A stretch of 64,000 nt of DNA from Diadema setosum (lineage: Eukaryota; Echinodermata; Echinoidea; Diadematoida; Diadematidae): assembly GCA_033980235.1 (NCBI GenBank), contig CM067059.1, positions 15,448,100-15,512,099 of the forward strand, in the 5' to 3' direction. Numbering within the stretch: position 1 is the first letter of the stretch; each line of letters starts with the position of its first letter. Both the position numbers and the translations under genes were made by a program. Shown one piece after another: positions 12,650-24,280 of the stretch. Under the pieces are notes generated by a model, which saw only the letters and a list, made by a program, of their open reading frames with translations, was not told where the DNA came from and did no database searches.

Positions 12650-13583
12650 CTCTCTTTCTGCAAGTATGCCAACAAGTTTCCAAGGTTGTGTTTTCCAGGC
12701 CAGCATAGAACACATAGATCACAGGTCCAATGATACCACTAAATGGGAGCACTATGCCGAAGACCCAATGGAAGACCATTTTAGGCATGATGACCCCAAG
12801 GTTGGCGCCAAACACCACCACCACACATGGAAAGCGGAAGGTTACTGCACTCAGCATCATGAGTCCAACACGCTTGATGAGGGCGGAGTTCTTCTCTATC
12901 ACCCTGGCCTCCATGGGAGTCAAGTCGCCAGCGCTTCGCTGCTGCCGGTGGAGCTGGCAGGCGGTAACAACGATGAGCATGAGGAGGAGGATGATGGAGA
13001 GGCCATCCATGGATGCCACCACCAATGTGTAGATCCACATCGGCTCTGTGGAGGTGTGAAGCGGGAGGCAGAGGTATTCCCGGGTGCCCCCAAGAGCCTC
13101 CGCAAAGATGGGAAATGGGATGAGCGGAATCACAGCAAAGAGTCCCACCAGAACCCACTCAGCAATGAGGATGATCCTCAGCGCATTGAGGTACGTCTTG
13201 AGATTCTTGAAGCGCCTCGGCAAGAGGAGGCGAAGGAGGAAACTGCTCGCAAGAGTCACCATGGTCCACATGCACATCGTGGAGGTGGCCACACCCACAA
13301 AACTGGCAAAGCTGCACAGGGCATTAATGATCGTTTCCTTGGTGCTATGGTGTTTCTGGAGGATTTGTGTGGTGAGAATGACATAGGGGTGGAGGCATAG
13401 CAGGAGGTAGCAGAAGAGCAGATTGTGGATGAGGAACCCATCTACTGGTATTTCTCTCTTCCGGACGATGCCCAGAATGAGGACCACCACATTCACCACC
13501 AGCACTGCTGTGGCAACTGTCCACATGACGATGGGCAATACCTCATCACTAATGTGTATTTCAGTTTGAATTTCGGCTTCCAT
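12650..13583 (-). CDS. Seven-transmembrane rhodopsin-like receptor, main coding exon (partial gene)
   Basis: The exon encodes 311 residues from the ATG at 13583 and ends at a GT donor just below 12650, in phase 1. Upstream in-frame codons lack an ATG, and an acceptor-like ACAG lies about 36 bases before this one, so I chose it as the start. Seven hydrophobic segments are visible at about 17-40, 50-72, 88-115, 133-155, 183-208, 235-260 and 270-293. Class A features include Asn31 in TM1, Trp143 in TM4, the Cys90/Cys172 pair expected to bridge TM3 and loop 2, Pro252 in TM6, and a TM7 motif GPVIY in place of NPxxY. The LPxxxxxxPxxY shape of TM7 recalls LGR/relaxin-type receptors. The usual DRY after TM3 is replaced by a Leu/Arg-rich stretch, and the TM6 tryptophan is missing (FRFP). 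The N-terminus is short, with no signal peptide. Expected in the plasma membrane; ligand unknown. Phase and strand suggest continuation into 8002-8219. Confidence 0.8.
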
Positions 13584-14350
13584 AGTGATATCTTTCAGGA
13601 GCTGCAATATCTGAGCTGTAATGTTCCAAAGAATGCTTCCACTGTTTATGATCACCACTGCTTTCCTCAATCAGATAAATACATATTTTGCTGGTATATT
13701 CCTGAAATATTTTCACTTCCTAAGCATTGCACTGTATGCTCTACACATCTTTGATTTTGGGTAAAAATTGTCCATTCAATTTCTATTTACAGTGAAAAGT
13801 GCAGTAATGCCGATTCCATCTCATACTGGTATGGTGAGCAAAGATGGCACATAAGCCGTTTTGTTTCCTCTGCCTCAAACAAGATATTCCTGGAGTGCAT
13901 TGGTGTGCCTGGCTGCAGTATATTCCAGTATCGGTATTGACATTTTGATGCACTGGTAAAGCACTCGGAAAAGAAAAGTTCCTAGTGGTCACTGCAGCTT
14001 CCGCGCTTCAAATTGTTGAGGTTCCTGACCTGTACAATGTACAAAGAGAAAATAGACACACCTCTTATCATCATTCACCATCATTATCTATGACATATAC
14101 AAAGCAGGACTATTCTACTAGTATTATGTATACAGAATTTCAAAAGTGTTAGTTTGAAATGAAAAGCTGCTAAATGTTTAATGTTACCAAAGATCGAGAA
14201 ATAAATTGATATTACAATATACATGTTAACACACATCCTGCTCCAAAAGGTATGTTATCCAAGGTATGTATTCCACTCTCGTTACAAGCAATGAAATCAT
14301 CACTATCACAGCATAAACAACATAAACAATATGTAAACAGCACCACTTAC

Positions 14351-14760
14351 TTGATTAGATTAATGGATCTGGATGAAGCTGCTGAATCAGAGCGGCGCTT
14401 TCACCAATACTTACGCCGATGGCACGGGGTAAAACACTCTCCTACATCCGTTCGTTTAATATGAGTGACGAGCTCCCACTATAAGTAGGGAAATAACACA
14501 TTATTGGCCTTTTTATGGACGCAGACTTAAATTAAGACCACGGAGGAGTCTTAAAAACGTCACAAATATATACAGAGAAGAAGTTCGGGCCCGGGCACGT
14601 TCATCACTTGAAAGAAGTGGAACCCATCGTTTGTTTTGATGACAACCCAGCATGGAATTCACCAGCAGACCCCCAGACTCTTCACTGCGAGGTGCTTCGG
14701 CCAACCTTCCTCCACCACTGCCTTGTGAACACTGCGAGAACAGCTGATGAGTCACATGGC
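14351..14760 (-). promoter_or_regulatory. Candidate 5' untranslated exon/promoter region of the receptor gene
   Basis: Two strong GTAAGT donors face the receptor exon on the minus strand, with exon ends at about 14415 and 14351. They would splice to an acceptor just before the receptor ATG (the ACAG near 13620). The segment is GC-richer than its surroundings and holds an open frame at 14513-14755 (80 codons) with no family I recognise. No TATA box was identified. The assignment is by position and splice signals only. Confidence 0.25.
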
Positions 14761-17700
14761 CGGTTGAAATACTAGTACATTGTATGCAACGTTACTTGAC
14801 GCAGAGACGAGACAGGGAAAGCTATCAACTTTCTCACGTTATTCTGGCTAGTCTTTATTATGCAGACACATGTGAAAAAAACCCTCATTTAGTCTCCTGA
14901 TTTACGGCGACAAAAGTGACAAACTGTTATCATACACCATTTCCGGTAATCTACAGACTTCATGTCTGCATTAATCATGCACATGTACACACTTCATACG
15001 TCTGTTTGACTGCTCTACATAAAAAAAGAAGTCAAATTTACGCACTGGACCAAATTGTTATGAACACTTAGACTAAGAAAACAACCTGCTCGTAGTAGTA
15101 ACGCCTCCGTTGTCTTGCGGGCGTGGAATTTTTGGTCGAGGAGTATTCGTGCATTGCGGCCTTATAAGCCTTCTCGTTGAAATATTTTAGTTTCAACTAT
15201 CATTGAAGTCATGTTTTGAAGATCTCTTGTGAAATATTATGAATATGAAAGTTGTAAAATTGACTGGGAAACTCCCGCCATTCGATCATCGACTGGCAGC
15301 AATGAGGGAAATATTCGAATTTTGCGGAAAGCGAATGAAACTGAGTTAGCGCTCACGACACATCGACTAATATTTTGTTCTGCTTCCCCGACATCGCCAC
15401 GACTTCTCCTTGTCCTCCTCCTCCTTCTTCTTCTTCTTCTTCTTCTGATCCTTTTCTCTTTATCCGGCCTCCCACTCTTCTATCTCCTCTTCTTCGTTTC
15501 TTCTTCTTCAGCTTCTTTCTCTTATAATCGTTTTAATTTCATATTTATATTGTAGTAGTATTAGCATTTGTAAGCATATATCTATTATTGTTGTCATCAT
15601 CATTATCCTCCACTCCTTTTTACCCTTCACCCTTCTTTTTTTCCCCCTTCTCTTCCATAAAGGACAAACACTCGGGGTGTATGGAGAAATGTGTCAGTTT
15701 AATTCCTTCTGTTGTCTTGTTCATGTTTCAGTTTTTTTTTTCTGTCGTTCTTCTTTTCTTTAGTTTTCTCGTCGGTTTGTTTTGTAAATTTTGTTTTGCT
15801 TGAGTGTTTTTAAAGACCCTAAAAACCGTCGTAATCAAGACACACCCCCGTCGACTGTGAGCCTTCCATTGTGAAAATTAGCAGAGTTCCCAACCCACAT
15901 ACCACGGAGACAATCTCTTTCGTGGAGGAAAAAAAAAAAAAAAAAGACTGCGCTAACAATAGAGGGCGACATTCAATTCGATACAGTTTAGCGATACCAT
16001 TTCTTCTGACTGCGTTTTAATTTGCAATATGGACACAGTTCTCTTTTGCACATTTCGGTACTTGAGTAGCCACTCATTTCAAAGGGCTTGACCACCTTTT
16101 TTTTTTCTTCAATTAATAACTGATTAATTTGTTTGATATAATCATAGTACAACAAGTGTATTTGGTGAAGGATATCTTGGATCTATGTCCCTCTATATTG
16201 CGTTGCGCCACAAGTATGACGAAATCTTTTTGCTCAAAAAATCCCTTTGAACTATTCGATTGCGACAGAATGTGCATGGTATTTCAGAAGGTGCCCTTGA
16301 AATTCCCTTACAGTTGCCTTGAAGGAAACGGTTCGACATGAAATGACATTCCATTCGTGGTATGACATAAAAAATGACATTATCCTTGTAGAAGGAAGCA
16401 TAACAATAAGTGGTATAGTATTTTACGTCTAAATCCTGTTTTTCTTTCATTTCTCTGCGAGTATTTCGTAGTAGCAGCATTGTTTCTGACATAATTTTTA
16501 TCTTTATGACGAGAAGTCACTGTGGAAATTATGCAGTACAAAAACACGTCGATGCATTTGAAAAAAAGTAAAAACTATTACAAGCACTTTGTTGAGGGAT
16601 ATACTGATGTTTGTTTGTTTTTCAGGATAGTTTATGAAACAGTCTTTAGTGTTGCTTATCATTGAAGAGAGAATTTAGCTAATGATCTTACGTTTGGATC
16701 AAAAGACAAACCAATGGATTATAACTCGAAGTGATATTTAGACTGGCCAATAGATCAAACATTCATCAACAGTATTTACAGAGCGATTCATACGTATAGG
16801 CCCTATGGGTATTTTGAAATAATATATCGTATTATGGCGTTTGTATGGGGGGATGCTTGATGTACTTGATACTGGTATTACTAGTAAAAGAACATGTATA
16901 TAAGTCTTCTTGTATATAAGTACGCTTCGATTCTATATAATACTTCAATGGGCTAGGGCAGGGAATGGAAGGATTGATCTAAACATTGACACGTGCAACT
17001 GTGACGCGTGTGTCGAGGTTGCAAATTAACAAAAGCTAATAGTGCTTGGTGGTGCCAGCATATCAAGTGAAAGTTTCTCTTTAAAGGGGAACCTCTCCTT
17101 TATGTTCTTATTAACTTAAATTACCCGTATAAAACTAACAAAGATGATGATGCTATCGCCTTTCAACTGTCCAGGTGGTTTTCAATAAATGGCATCATAA
17201 AACTATTTTTGATACAATTGTAGTTAATTATCTCTCCCGTTTATGGCCCCTGCGGGACCTTTGTATGACTAAATAAATTATTATCACTTTATAATACTGT
17301 ACATAATACCAGGGATAAATTCCTCAATGTTAAAGAATGTTTAAGGTAAATCGAAAGGAAATGTGTGTGCAAGTGATTAGGACACATTCTATGTTGACGT
17401 GACCATCTCGTTGAATTGTTAGCATGATGTTGTTTTGATTGTGACTGACAGCAATGTTCCGTAATAACACGTGAACCTCAACGGGAAATTATAATGAATT
17501 GTATCATTACTGTCCGGATTTCACTGAACCTTTTGCTGTTCTGTTTATGCGAATTGTCTTCTCCTTAAAATCAGCTTTAACAATATGAGATAGGTTTTAC
17601 TCTTTAATGCCGCAGAGTTGACAGCGAGAAATGTTTATTCACCCACACCGAGCTATACAGAGATTTAAAATGAAGAGAATAGACCTGTTCCCCGGCGTGC
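14761..17700. other. Intergenic stretch without a recognised gene
   Basis: CT-rich runs near 15415-15530 and 15610-15800 produce Leu/Ser/Phe-rich frames that look like composition artefacts. Poly-A near 15930. I found no splice-bounded exon or known domain. Confidence 0.4.
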
Positions 17701-17735
17701 ATAGTTTCACATGCAACTCTCCATGATTTGAAATA

Positions 17736-17739
<4 letters not shown>

Positions 17740-17800
<61 letters not shown>

Positions 17801-17821
17801 ATAATAATAATAATAATAATA
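17740..17821. repeat. Compound (TAG/TAC)n-(AAT)n microsatellite
   Basis: About 60 bases of GTA/TAG repeat followed by about 20 bases of AAT repeat. Poly-Leu and poly-Thr frames on the minus strand come from this repeat. Confidence 0.95.
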
Positions 17822-18715
17822 AAAACACTGTTAGTTCTTACCTGATTCACACGAAGACTAATTGTGCAACAGGATGATCCAAATAATATAACACACACAA
17901 TACTGCAAACTATATTGTCATATAGTTGATGCTTGGTATACACTAACTCATACAGTAAATCCCCGCATGTGCAGAAGATAGAAAATTGAAGCGATTATGC
18001 TCCATTTATACAGTACAACTGTCGCAGGACTATATAGCGTATTATACCTTCCTGTTAGCTACCCGTGTTCCACTGTTCACTCAGAGATGAACCCGGCTTG
18101 GGTATTAGAAATATATATATCGCAAATACCGGAAAGGATGGGACCACGAGACAGGAAATTCGTGTGGGACTTGAAACATAGACTACAAAATACGCTTTTG
18201 CAATATACCATGAGGTTATTGCTTAGCATTCTACAATTGCCCCCCCCCCCCCAAAAAAAAAAAAAAAAAAAATTGAAAGCCGGAAGAAATAGAGAAATCC
18301 CCATCAAGTTGCCTGCAGTTAGAATGACAAGACTAAAATGCAAAGTTTCACAGCTCGCTCGCGAGATAAGAGTAAACGTTGAGCCAATAATGGTTGTAAC
18401 ATGATAGAGGTGCCTATACCATGGAGCTACTAGCTCCATGCCTATACCACAAAATTTAATCATTTAATGATGGTGATAATAATCCTTAGTTACATTCTGC
18501 AGGTGTACACCTGGATGTACGTCACTGTGCACCATGAAAAACCGCACGTATATGCAAACATAATATACTCATAAAATTGCTCTTATTGTTATAACATATC
18601 AAATACGAAATGGTCACTTTCCATAACACGAGATATCACAAGAGTCACATTAGGGGGCTGTTAAACATTATGTTTCTGGTGTGTGCTTAAATGTTTTTGT
18701 TATTTTATCGTTTAA

Positions 18716-18764
18716 AGGGATTGTATATATAGTTTTTGTTGAGACCAAGCTTCAGGTTTCTTAA

Positions 18765-18795
<31 letters not shown>

Positions 18796-19126
18796 AGAGA
18801 TAATGAGAAACCTCTTATGAATGAAAGAGCATGTATTTCCAAAAAGAATTCACCATTTACTTGATGAAAATTGGTTTTGAAATGGTTAAGATATCCAAAA
18901 CATATAGCGATCCTAATAAAAGGTGGGACCTGCCTTCTATTACGGTCGCTTTGTTTTACTTTGTTTTTGGATGTCTCAGCAATGCCGAAACCGATTTCCA
19001 TCAAACAAACTTTGAATTCCTCTTTGAATGGTATGCTCTGTACTATTTCTGGAGTGATTTCTTGGTATTTCACAAAAAGTTCGAAGCCCAATTAATCCTC
19101 ATTTCCACCAATACTATACCATCCCT
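18716..19126. mobile_element. TTAA-flanked palindromic MITE, copy 1
   Basis: Flanked by TTAA (18712-18715, 19127-19130), with ends AGGGATTGTATATATAG and CTATACCATCCCT. The interior has inverted blocks ATGAAAATTGGTTTTGAAAT and related sequences. A (TG)n run (18771-18795) has expanded inside. The same family is at 63175-63557. The TTAA duplication suggests piggyBac-type mobilisation. Confidence 0.75.
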
Positions 19127-19159
19127 TTAAACCGTCACACAATACGGTATATATCCTGA

Positions 19160-19300
19160 AACTTTTCACGTGTTTTTTTTTTTTATTTATGTATTTATTC
19201 TTTATTTATATATTTATTTATTTATCTATCTATTTATTTTATTTATTTATTATTTATTTATTTATTTATTTATTTACTTATTTATTTATTCATTTTACGG
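19160..19300. repeat. (TTTA)n microsatellite
   Basis: About 130 bases of slightly interrupted TTTA/TTTATC units following a poly-T stretch. Confidence 0.9.
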
Positions 19301-19732
19301 CTGGTCGAGTATAGTTTTGAGGAAAAAGGCCACTTAAACTCTCATAAAACTTTAAAATTCATCAATCACTTACTACTTTTATTGAACACATTTACATCAG
19401 ACATTGTTACCAACATGTTTATACACCACATGTCGTGTGAACATGGGACGGAAACTTTGTGTCGTGGTTGAATCAATGAGAATGAGCAAGATATCTTTTT
19501 ATTTTCTTGACATCGTTTCGCTATGATACCATGACACTACAAAAATGGTGTATAGTCTTCTTGTCAAGCGACGACGACACATGGATTTAGCCAACTATAT
19601 AAACATGTATAACTTTTGAACGGATTGTCTTCCTCAAACTTAACCTGCATGTTTAGTATCCACACGTACATACATTAATCCGCGTATATTTGAGGTTAAT
19701 TCCTCTTCAAATAACACAAGCTTGACAAAGTA

Positions 19733-20711
19733 AAATAGCGGGGCAGATATGTGAAAAAGATGCTCACATCCGGCGGAAAGTATGAAATTTTGCATCTAGG
19801 GGTATTTTGAGGCGCTGATTTAAAAAAATTGCCGGATCCAAGAGATCTGACCACGGGATTGGCCGCCATTTTGAATTCCACCATGGCCCGCCCTTCAAAG
19901 ATCCCTATCTTCAGTTCTGGATGACATAAGCCATTGGAATATGATACATAAAAGCGTGGTGATATGATGACTTCAATAACAGACTTATTTGATATGTCAG
20001 ACAAGCTGCACTGCAGCTAATTTGAATTTTTATACATAATTGCCATGTTGGAGTGTTGAAAATCTCTATCTCGGATTTGTAAATTAGGCTACCTGATCGA
20101 GCGCGCGTTTGTAACATTGTGACGTCAGTGACAGGTGCATTATGCTTCATTTTTGCAACACTTTTTGGCATGCCCGTGAATGCTAGTGGTGATGTTTGTC
20201 TTCGCAGCCATATTGGAATTCAAAATAGCGGGAATTGCGTTTGTCAGACACATCACATCAATCCGTTTTTTAACTAAATATGTTAAAATACTTATTTGCA
20301 CCTAATTTCAGCGTCACTCACCACTGAGAACTCGAGATAGGAATTTTGAACAGTAACAGTCATTTTGTCGAGGCGGCCATATTGGAATTAAAAATGGCGA
20401 CCATTTGATGTTTGTCAAATACTTCAAATTAATCTGTCATCAAATTCAATATGTCAAAACGCTCTTATGTACCAAATTTTGGTGCTACAGGTCATTCAGA
20501 ACCGAAGATAGGGATCTTTAAATTTGTTTCGTGATGACGGCCATATTGGAATTCAAAATGGCGGCCAATTCCGTGGTCAGATCTCTTGGATTCGGAAATT
20601 TTTGAAATCAGCGCCTCAAAATACCCCTATATGTAAAATTTCATATACTTTCCGCCGGATGTGAGCATCTCGACCAATTTTTGCAACATATCTGCCCTAT
20701 AGCACTATTTA
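19733..20711. mobile_element. Non-autonomous DNA transposon with about 190-bp terminal inverted repeats
   Basis: The left arm (AAATAGCGGGGCAGATATGT, then ATGCTCACATCCGGCGGAAAG) returns in inverse at 20497-20711. The interior has several repeats of a GGCCATATTGGAATTCAAAA motif. No transposase frame is visible in about 980 bp. Confidence 0.75.
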
Positions 20712-21469
20712 ATGCTTCGTTCGAAAATAGAGAAACAGAAATCTAGCTGTTTCTTTGCACGTTGTAAGCTTGCGTAACATGACGTATACATTAAATTCTT
20801 TTTCGTTTTCAATCAAAACGACCGCTTTGCAAACAAATTAGAAAGCTGCTGTCTCTTTCATTTAATTGCTGGGATAGAAGCTCCAAATGAATCCAGAAAT
20901 GGACATGATTCTTCGGGAAAAAAGCCAGACCTAGAAAAACAAAGAAACAGCAAATGTACAGTGTACACACAATGAAAAGATAAATCCACCCACCCACCCA
21001 AACAAACAAAAATCTATGAGCTATTTTCGTAAGAACCCACTGTTGGCCCTGCTGTCACTAGAAATGTGTTTGGTTGCCTACCCCCCCCCCAAAAAAAAAC
21101 ACAAACAAACAAACAAACAAACACAAACAAACAGAAAAGCAGCTGAATCACCGACAATTACATTGTTTGGAGAGCCCCCCCCCCCCCCCGAAACTCGTGA
21201 ATAAATACAAACAGCGTCTTTTGTACAAGAAAAAAAAAAATCGTCGAGTAAATTGCACGCGTTATGTGATTCAAAGGTGTGGCTCTAAAATTTATGAAGG
21301 GCGCCATCACATCTACCTCATCGCTAAGATTTCAGCATGCTTCGGACACAGCGGAATAAAAGAATGAGATTTTATTCTCTCTTTGATGAGTTTTCTTTCA
21401 TTTTTTTTTTAATTACCCTTTTCGGCGACCGGGAAAAACTCTTTTGATATAATTGTCACACCATTGCAA

Positions 21470-21830
21470 TCACAGAGACTCCAACTCTCCCGCTTTCGAC
21501 GGGAGATCTCCCGCCGAAAGCCCATTTTTACAAAATCTCCCGTTCTTCCGCTTGAGAATTAATTTCTCCCGCCCTGGCTCTGTGTCTCCCGTTTGAAATG
21601 ATTTCTTACTTTTTGTCTTCGTATTATGTTTGAAAAATAAGCCTTAGATAGTACGAGAGAGCATCAAGAATCCTAATTATTAGAGCTTCCAGGGTCCAAG
21701 CGGGCCGTGGACCCCGGCCGCAAGGAACTTCGCGCACATCAAGTTGGAGTCTCCCGTTTGCTAGGGATTGCAGGCGGGAGAATCTCCAGATCAGAAGGTG
21801 CTTAGGGTTGGAGTCTACTGCAATCATTTT
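21470..21830. mobile_element. Foldback element rich in CTCCCG
   Basis: Inverted ends TTGCAATCACAGAGACTCCA and TTGGAGTCTACTGCAATCA enclose repeated TCTCCCG/CGGGAGA blocks. It carries no coding sequence. Confidence 0.65.
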
Positions 21831-22005
21831 GTTTGCAATGTAAATATGTATTTCATGATGAGATCAGAATGTCACAAAATATTTCAAATGAAAAAATAAT
21901 GGCAGTGTACATATACCTATGCCACAAGCAACATACAGTTAAACCTGTCATAGCGGCCAGAGCTCCGAGAAGCACTGGAAACAACAACAACTGCACCCAG
22001 CAGCA

Positions 22006-22362
22006 GCAACCAACCAACCAGCCAACCAATAAACTAACCAACCAACCAACCAACCAACCAACCAACCAACCAACCAACCAACCAACCAACCAACCAACCA
22101 ACCAACCAACCAACCAACCAACCAACCAACCAACCAACCAACCAACCAACCAACCAACCAACCAACCAACCAACCAACCAACCAACCAACCAACCAACCA
22201 ACCAACCAACCAACCAACCAACCAACCAACCAACCAACCAACCAACCAACCAACCAACCAACCAACCAACCAACCAACCAACCAACCAACCAACCAACCA
22301 ACCAACCAACCAACCAACCAACCAACCAACCAACCAACCAACCCCCCCCCCCCCCCCCCCCC
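22006..22362. repeat. (CCAA)n microsatellite with poly-C tail
   Basis: About 330 bases of near-perfect CCAA repeat followed by about 20 C. It lies 100 bp upstream of the Mutator-like ATG. Because four does not divide by three, every frame reads a four-residue repeat (PTNQ, or WLVG on the other strand), producing long artefactual open frames. Confidence 0.97.
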
Positions 22363-22461
22363 AGCCCCCAATATAAACAAAATTGAAAAGCACGTGCTCT
22401 TCTGCGACACAGCTTACTACCGTACGTACAGATCTACTTAGTATCTTAAAAAGACACAATC

Positions 22462-22862
22462 ATGGGTAGGAGAAAATCCTCCAAGAAGAAAGTTTTTAGG
22501 GGTGTTTCAACTCAAGCCTCAACGGGATTTCAGTTTGAAGCAGCCGCTACACCTTTAGGCTGCACTGAGAAGGACGCTGCTTTCAAAATACAGCTGTCAT
22601 CATCACCGACTTCACAGCATAGAAATAGTCCCACACCTAACAATTTGTGTGGTGACAAGCCACTCTCCCTGCCTGCTGCTTCGCCTGCCGTGGCTAGTGC
22701 TAGGTGTAGCAGGCCTAGTGGTGGTACCGGTAGCAAGGCCAAGGAGGCACATGCACGACTTGATGATACTGATGACGGTGGCCTGTGATTTTATCGTGGA
22801 CATGAAGCTACTGAATGCAGCTTTTGCTGAATTCAGAGGTCACATGCACTCATGCCCAGGAG
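22462..22862 (+). pseudogene. Mutator-like transposase-type gene, 5' exon, frameshifted
   Basis: An ATG at 22462 opens a basic N-terminus, MGRRKSSKKKVFRGV, followed by a Ser/Pro-rich segment and a DDTDD run, then a TGA after 108 codons. In the next frame, without a new start, the sequence continues as VACDFIVDMKLLNAAFAEF and HMHSCPGG, ending at a strong GGAG/GTAAGT donor. This order (basic start, variable region, 'VDMxLLxxAFAEF', Cys motif) matches the Mutator-like-transposase-domain proteins common in invertebrate genomes. The frame change between the two parts indicates decay or a sequencing indel. The exon ends in phase 1 and joins the exon at 27407. Confidence 0.6.
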
Positions 22863-23045
22863 GTAAGTTGTTACGCATTTGAATTTTATTTCTTCTAAAT
22901 TTATCTAATTTCTAGGGTAGCTTTCGCACCTTCAGCTTCTAACCTTCCTTGGTGCGGGTGCCGATAAACTTTACTAGTAAAATTTTAGAAGTAATTTAGG
23001 AGACTAGAGTATAGCAGAAGTAGATTTATGCAATTGTTATGTAAT

Positions 23046-24171
23046 TGAAGTTCGACCTTGATTATCTGGCCTCCTTTTATCCGGAATTCTCTATTATTAT
23101 CTGGACACGTTCATGCAGTGAAGAACTTTTTTTTTTTCATCCAAAAATTGAGAGAAAACAGTGACTTTAATGGATCTATTTCACTAATTTCATAAGATGT
23201 GCATGATAGGTTTCTCAATATCTAATGTAGTAATGAGGTAAAACATGTATGATTTTCACATAGAAATATACTTTATTTTTGTGAAGAAGGGACTACAATT
23301 TTGCGCAGGCTAGCCCAGATTACACCACCGTTGCGGGGTACGCTACCTACCTGCCTAGCTGCCAGTGAACTGGGACGGCAGCTTGGACGGAAGCCCAACC
23401 AGACGCTGTGAGAAGCACAGCATCAGACAGTCAAAGCCTTGCCATCAAAATGGGAAACCACAACACAACTACAAAACTTCTATCAACTTAGACATTAATA
23501 GACATTTGTACATTACTCACGCAAAAGTGCATGCTTATATTACAGAAGGTACATTTAAAGTCCATAGAGAGCCCTCACAATAATCCACTGAACAAAATAA
23601 TGGCACTTTTTAGCGCAATCCCTGACCGTCGGGATTCATCGTTGCAGAAGTCAAAATGGCGCATTGACCACTCAGCAAATTATGCGTGTGCGTGTGTGGC
23701 TGGAAGTGCAGCGACCTATTGCGTGCGTGCGCTCTTTGGTAGCAGCACGGTCGACAGCGTGACCTTTAAAAGTGCATTCAGATCGCGTGAACTGCCAATT
23801 ATCAGATGTACCGTTCACACATGCTGCATAAATTGTCATTTTCGGTAAGTTGTAAAATGTGTATGTCAATATTGATAGCATAGATATGAAGTCTCATTAA
23901 TGAAGATTTATATTAGATGAGTTCGAGTTTGAGGTGACAAAAATTGATCTAAAGTATCAAAACTCAAAGCAATTGCAATGCGATCGCTGAGCTCTCTTTG
24001 TGTTGTGGGTCGTGACGGTACAGCCCTGTCGCTATTTATACAGCGACTGGGCTGTGTATAGTTACTTGGACGGCAGCTATATACATTAACATTGTGTCTC
24101 CCATATCCGCCCAATTCGCTTATCCGGATGAGCACTGGTTCCGACATGACCGGATAATCGAGGTCGAACTG
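23046..24171. mobile_element. Pogo/Tigger-like non-autonomous element
   Basis: The right end reads GATAATCGAGGTCGAACTG followed by TA, and the left end is a diverged inverse (GAAGTTCGACCTTGATTATC). TIRs of the CAGTTCGACCTCGATTATCC type with TA duplication are characteristic of pogo-group elements. The interior has no transposase I recognise. It is inside the first intron of the Mutator-like relic. Confidence 0.6.
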
Positions 24172-24280
24172 TATATCACTTGATGTTTGCTGAGGTTAGC
24201 AACCCCATTATTAAATCCTCTTCACAAAAACAGCAACAACAAAAACAACTAGACTCGGAATTTGTCAACACTGACAAATT

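Noticed and set aside
12666..13441. Several open frames on both strands over the receptor exon
   Set aside because: Shadows of the 7TM coding frame, which alone gives seven hydrophobic segments and class A motifs.
17604..17943. Poly-Leu and poly-Thr frames on the minus strand
   Set aside because: Produced by the TAG/AAT microsatellite.
21833..22459. Long open frames on both strands reading PTNQ and WLVG repeats
   Set aside because: They are translations of the (CCAA)n tract, which is open in every frame because its unit has no stop.
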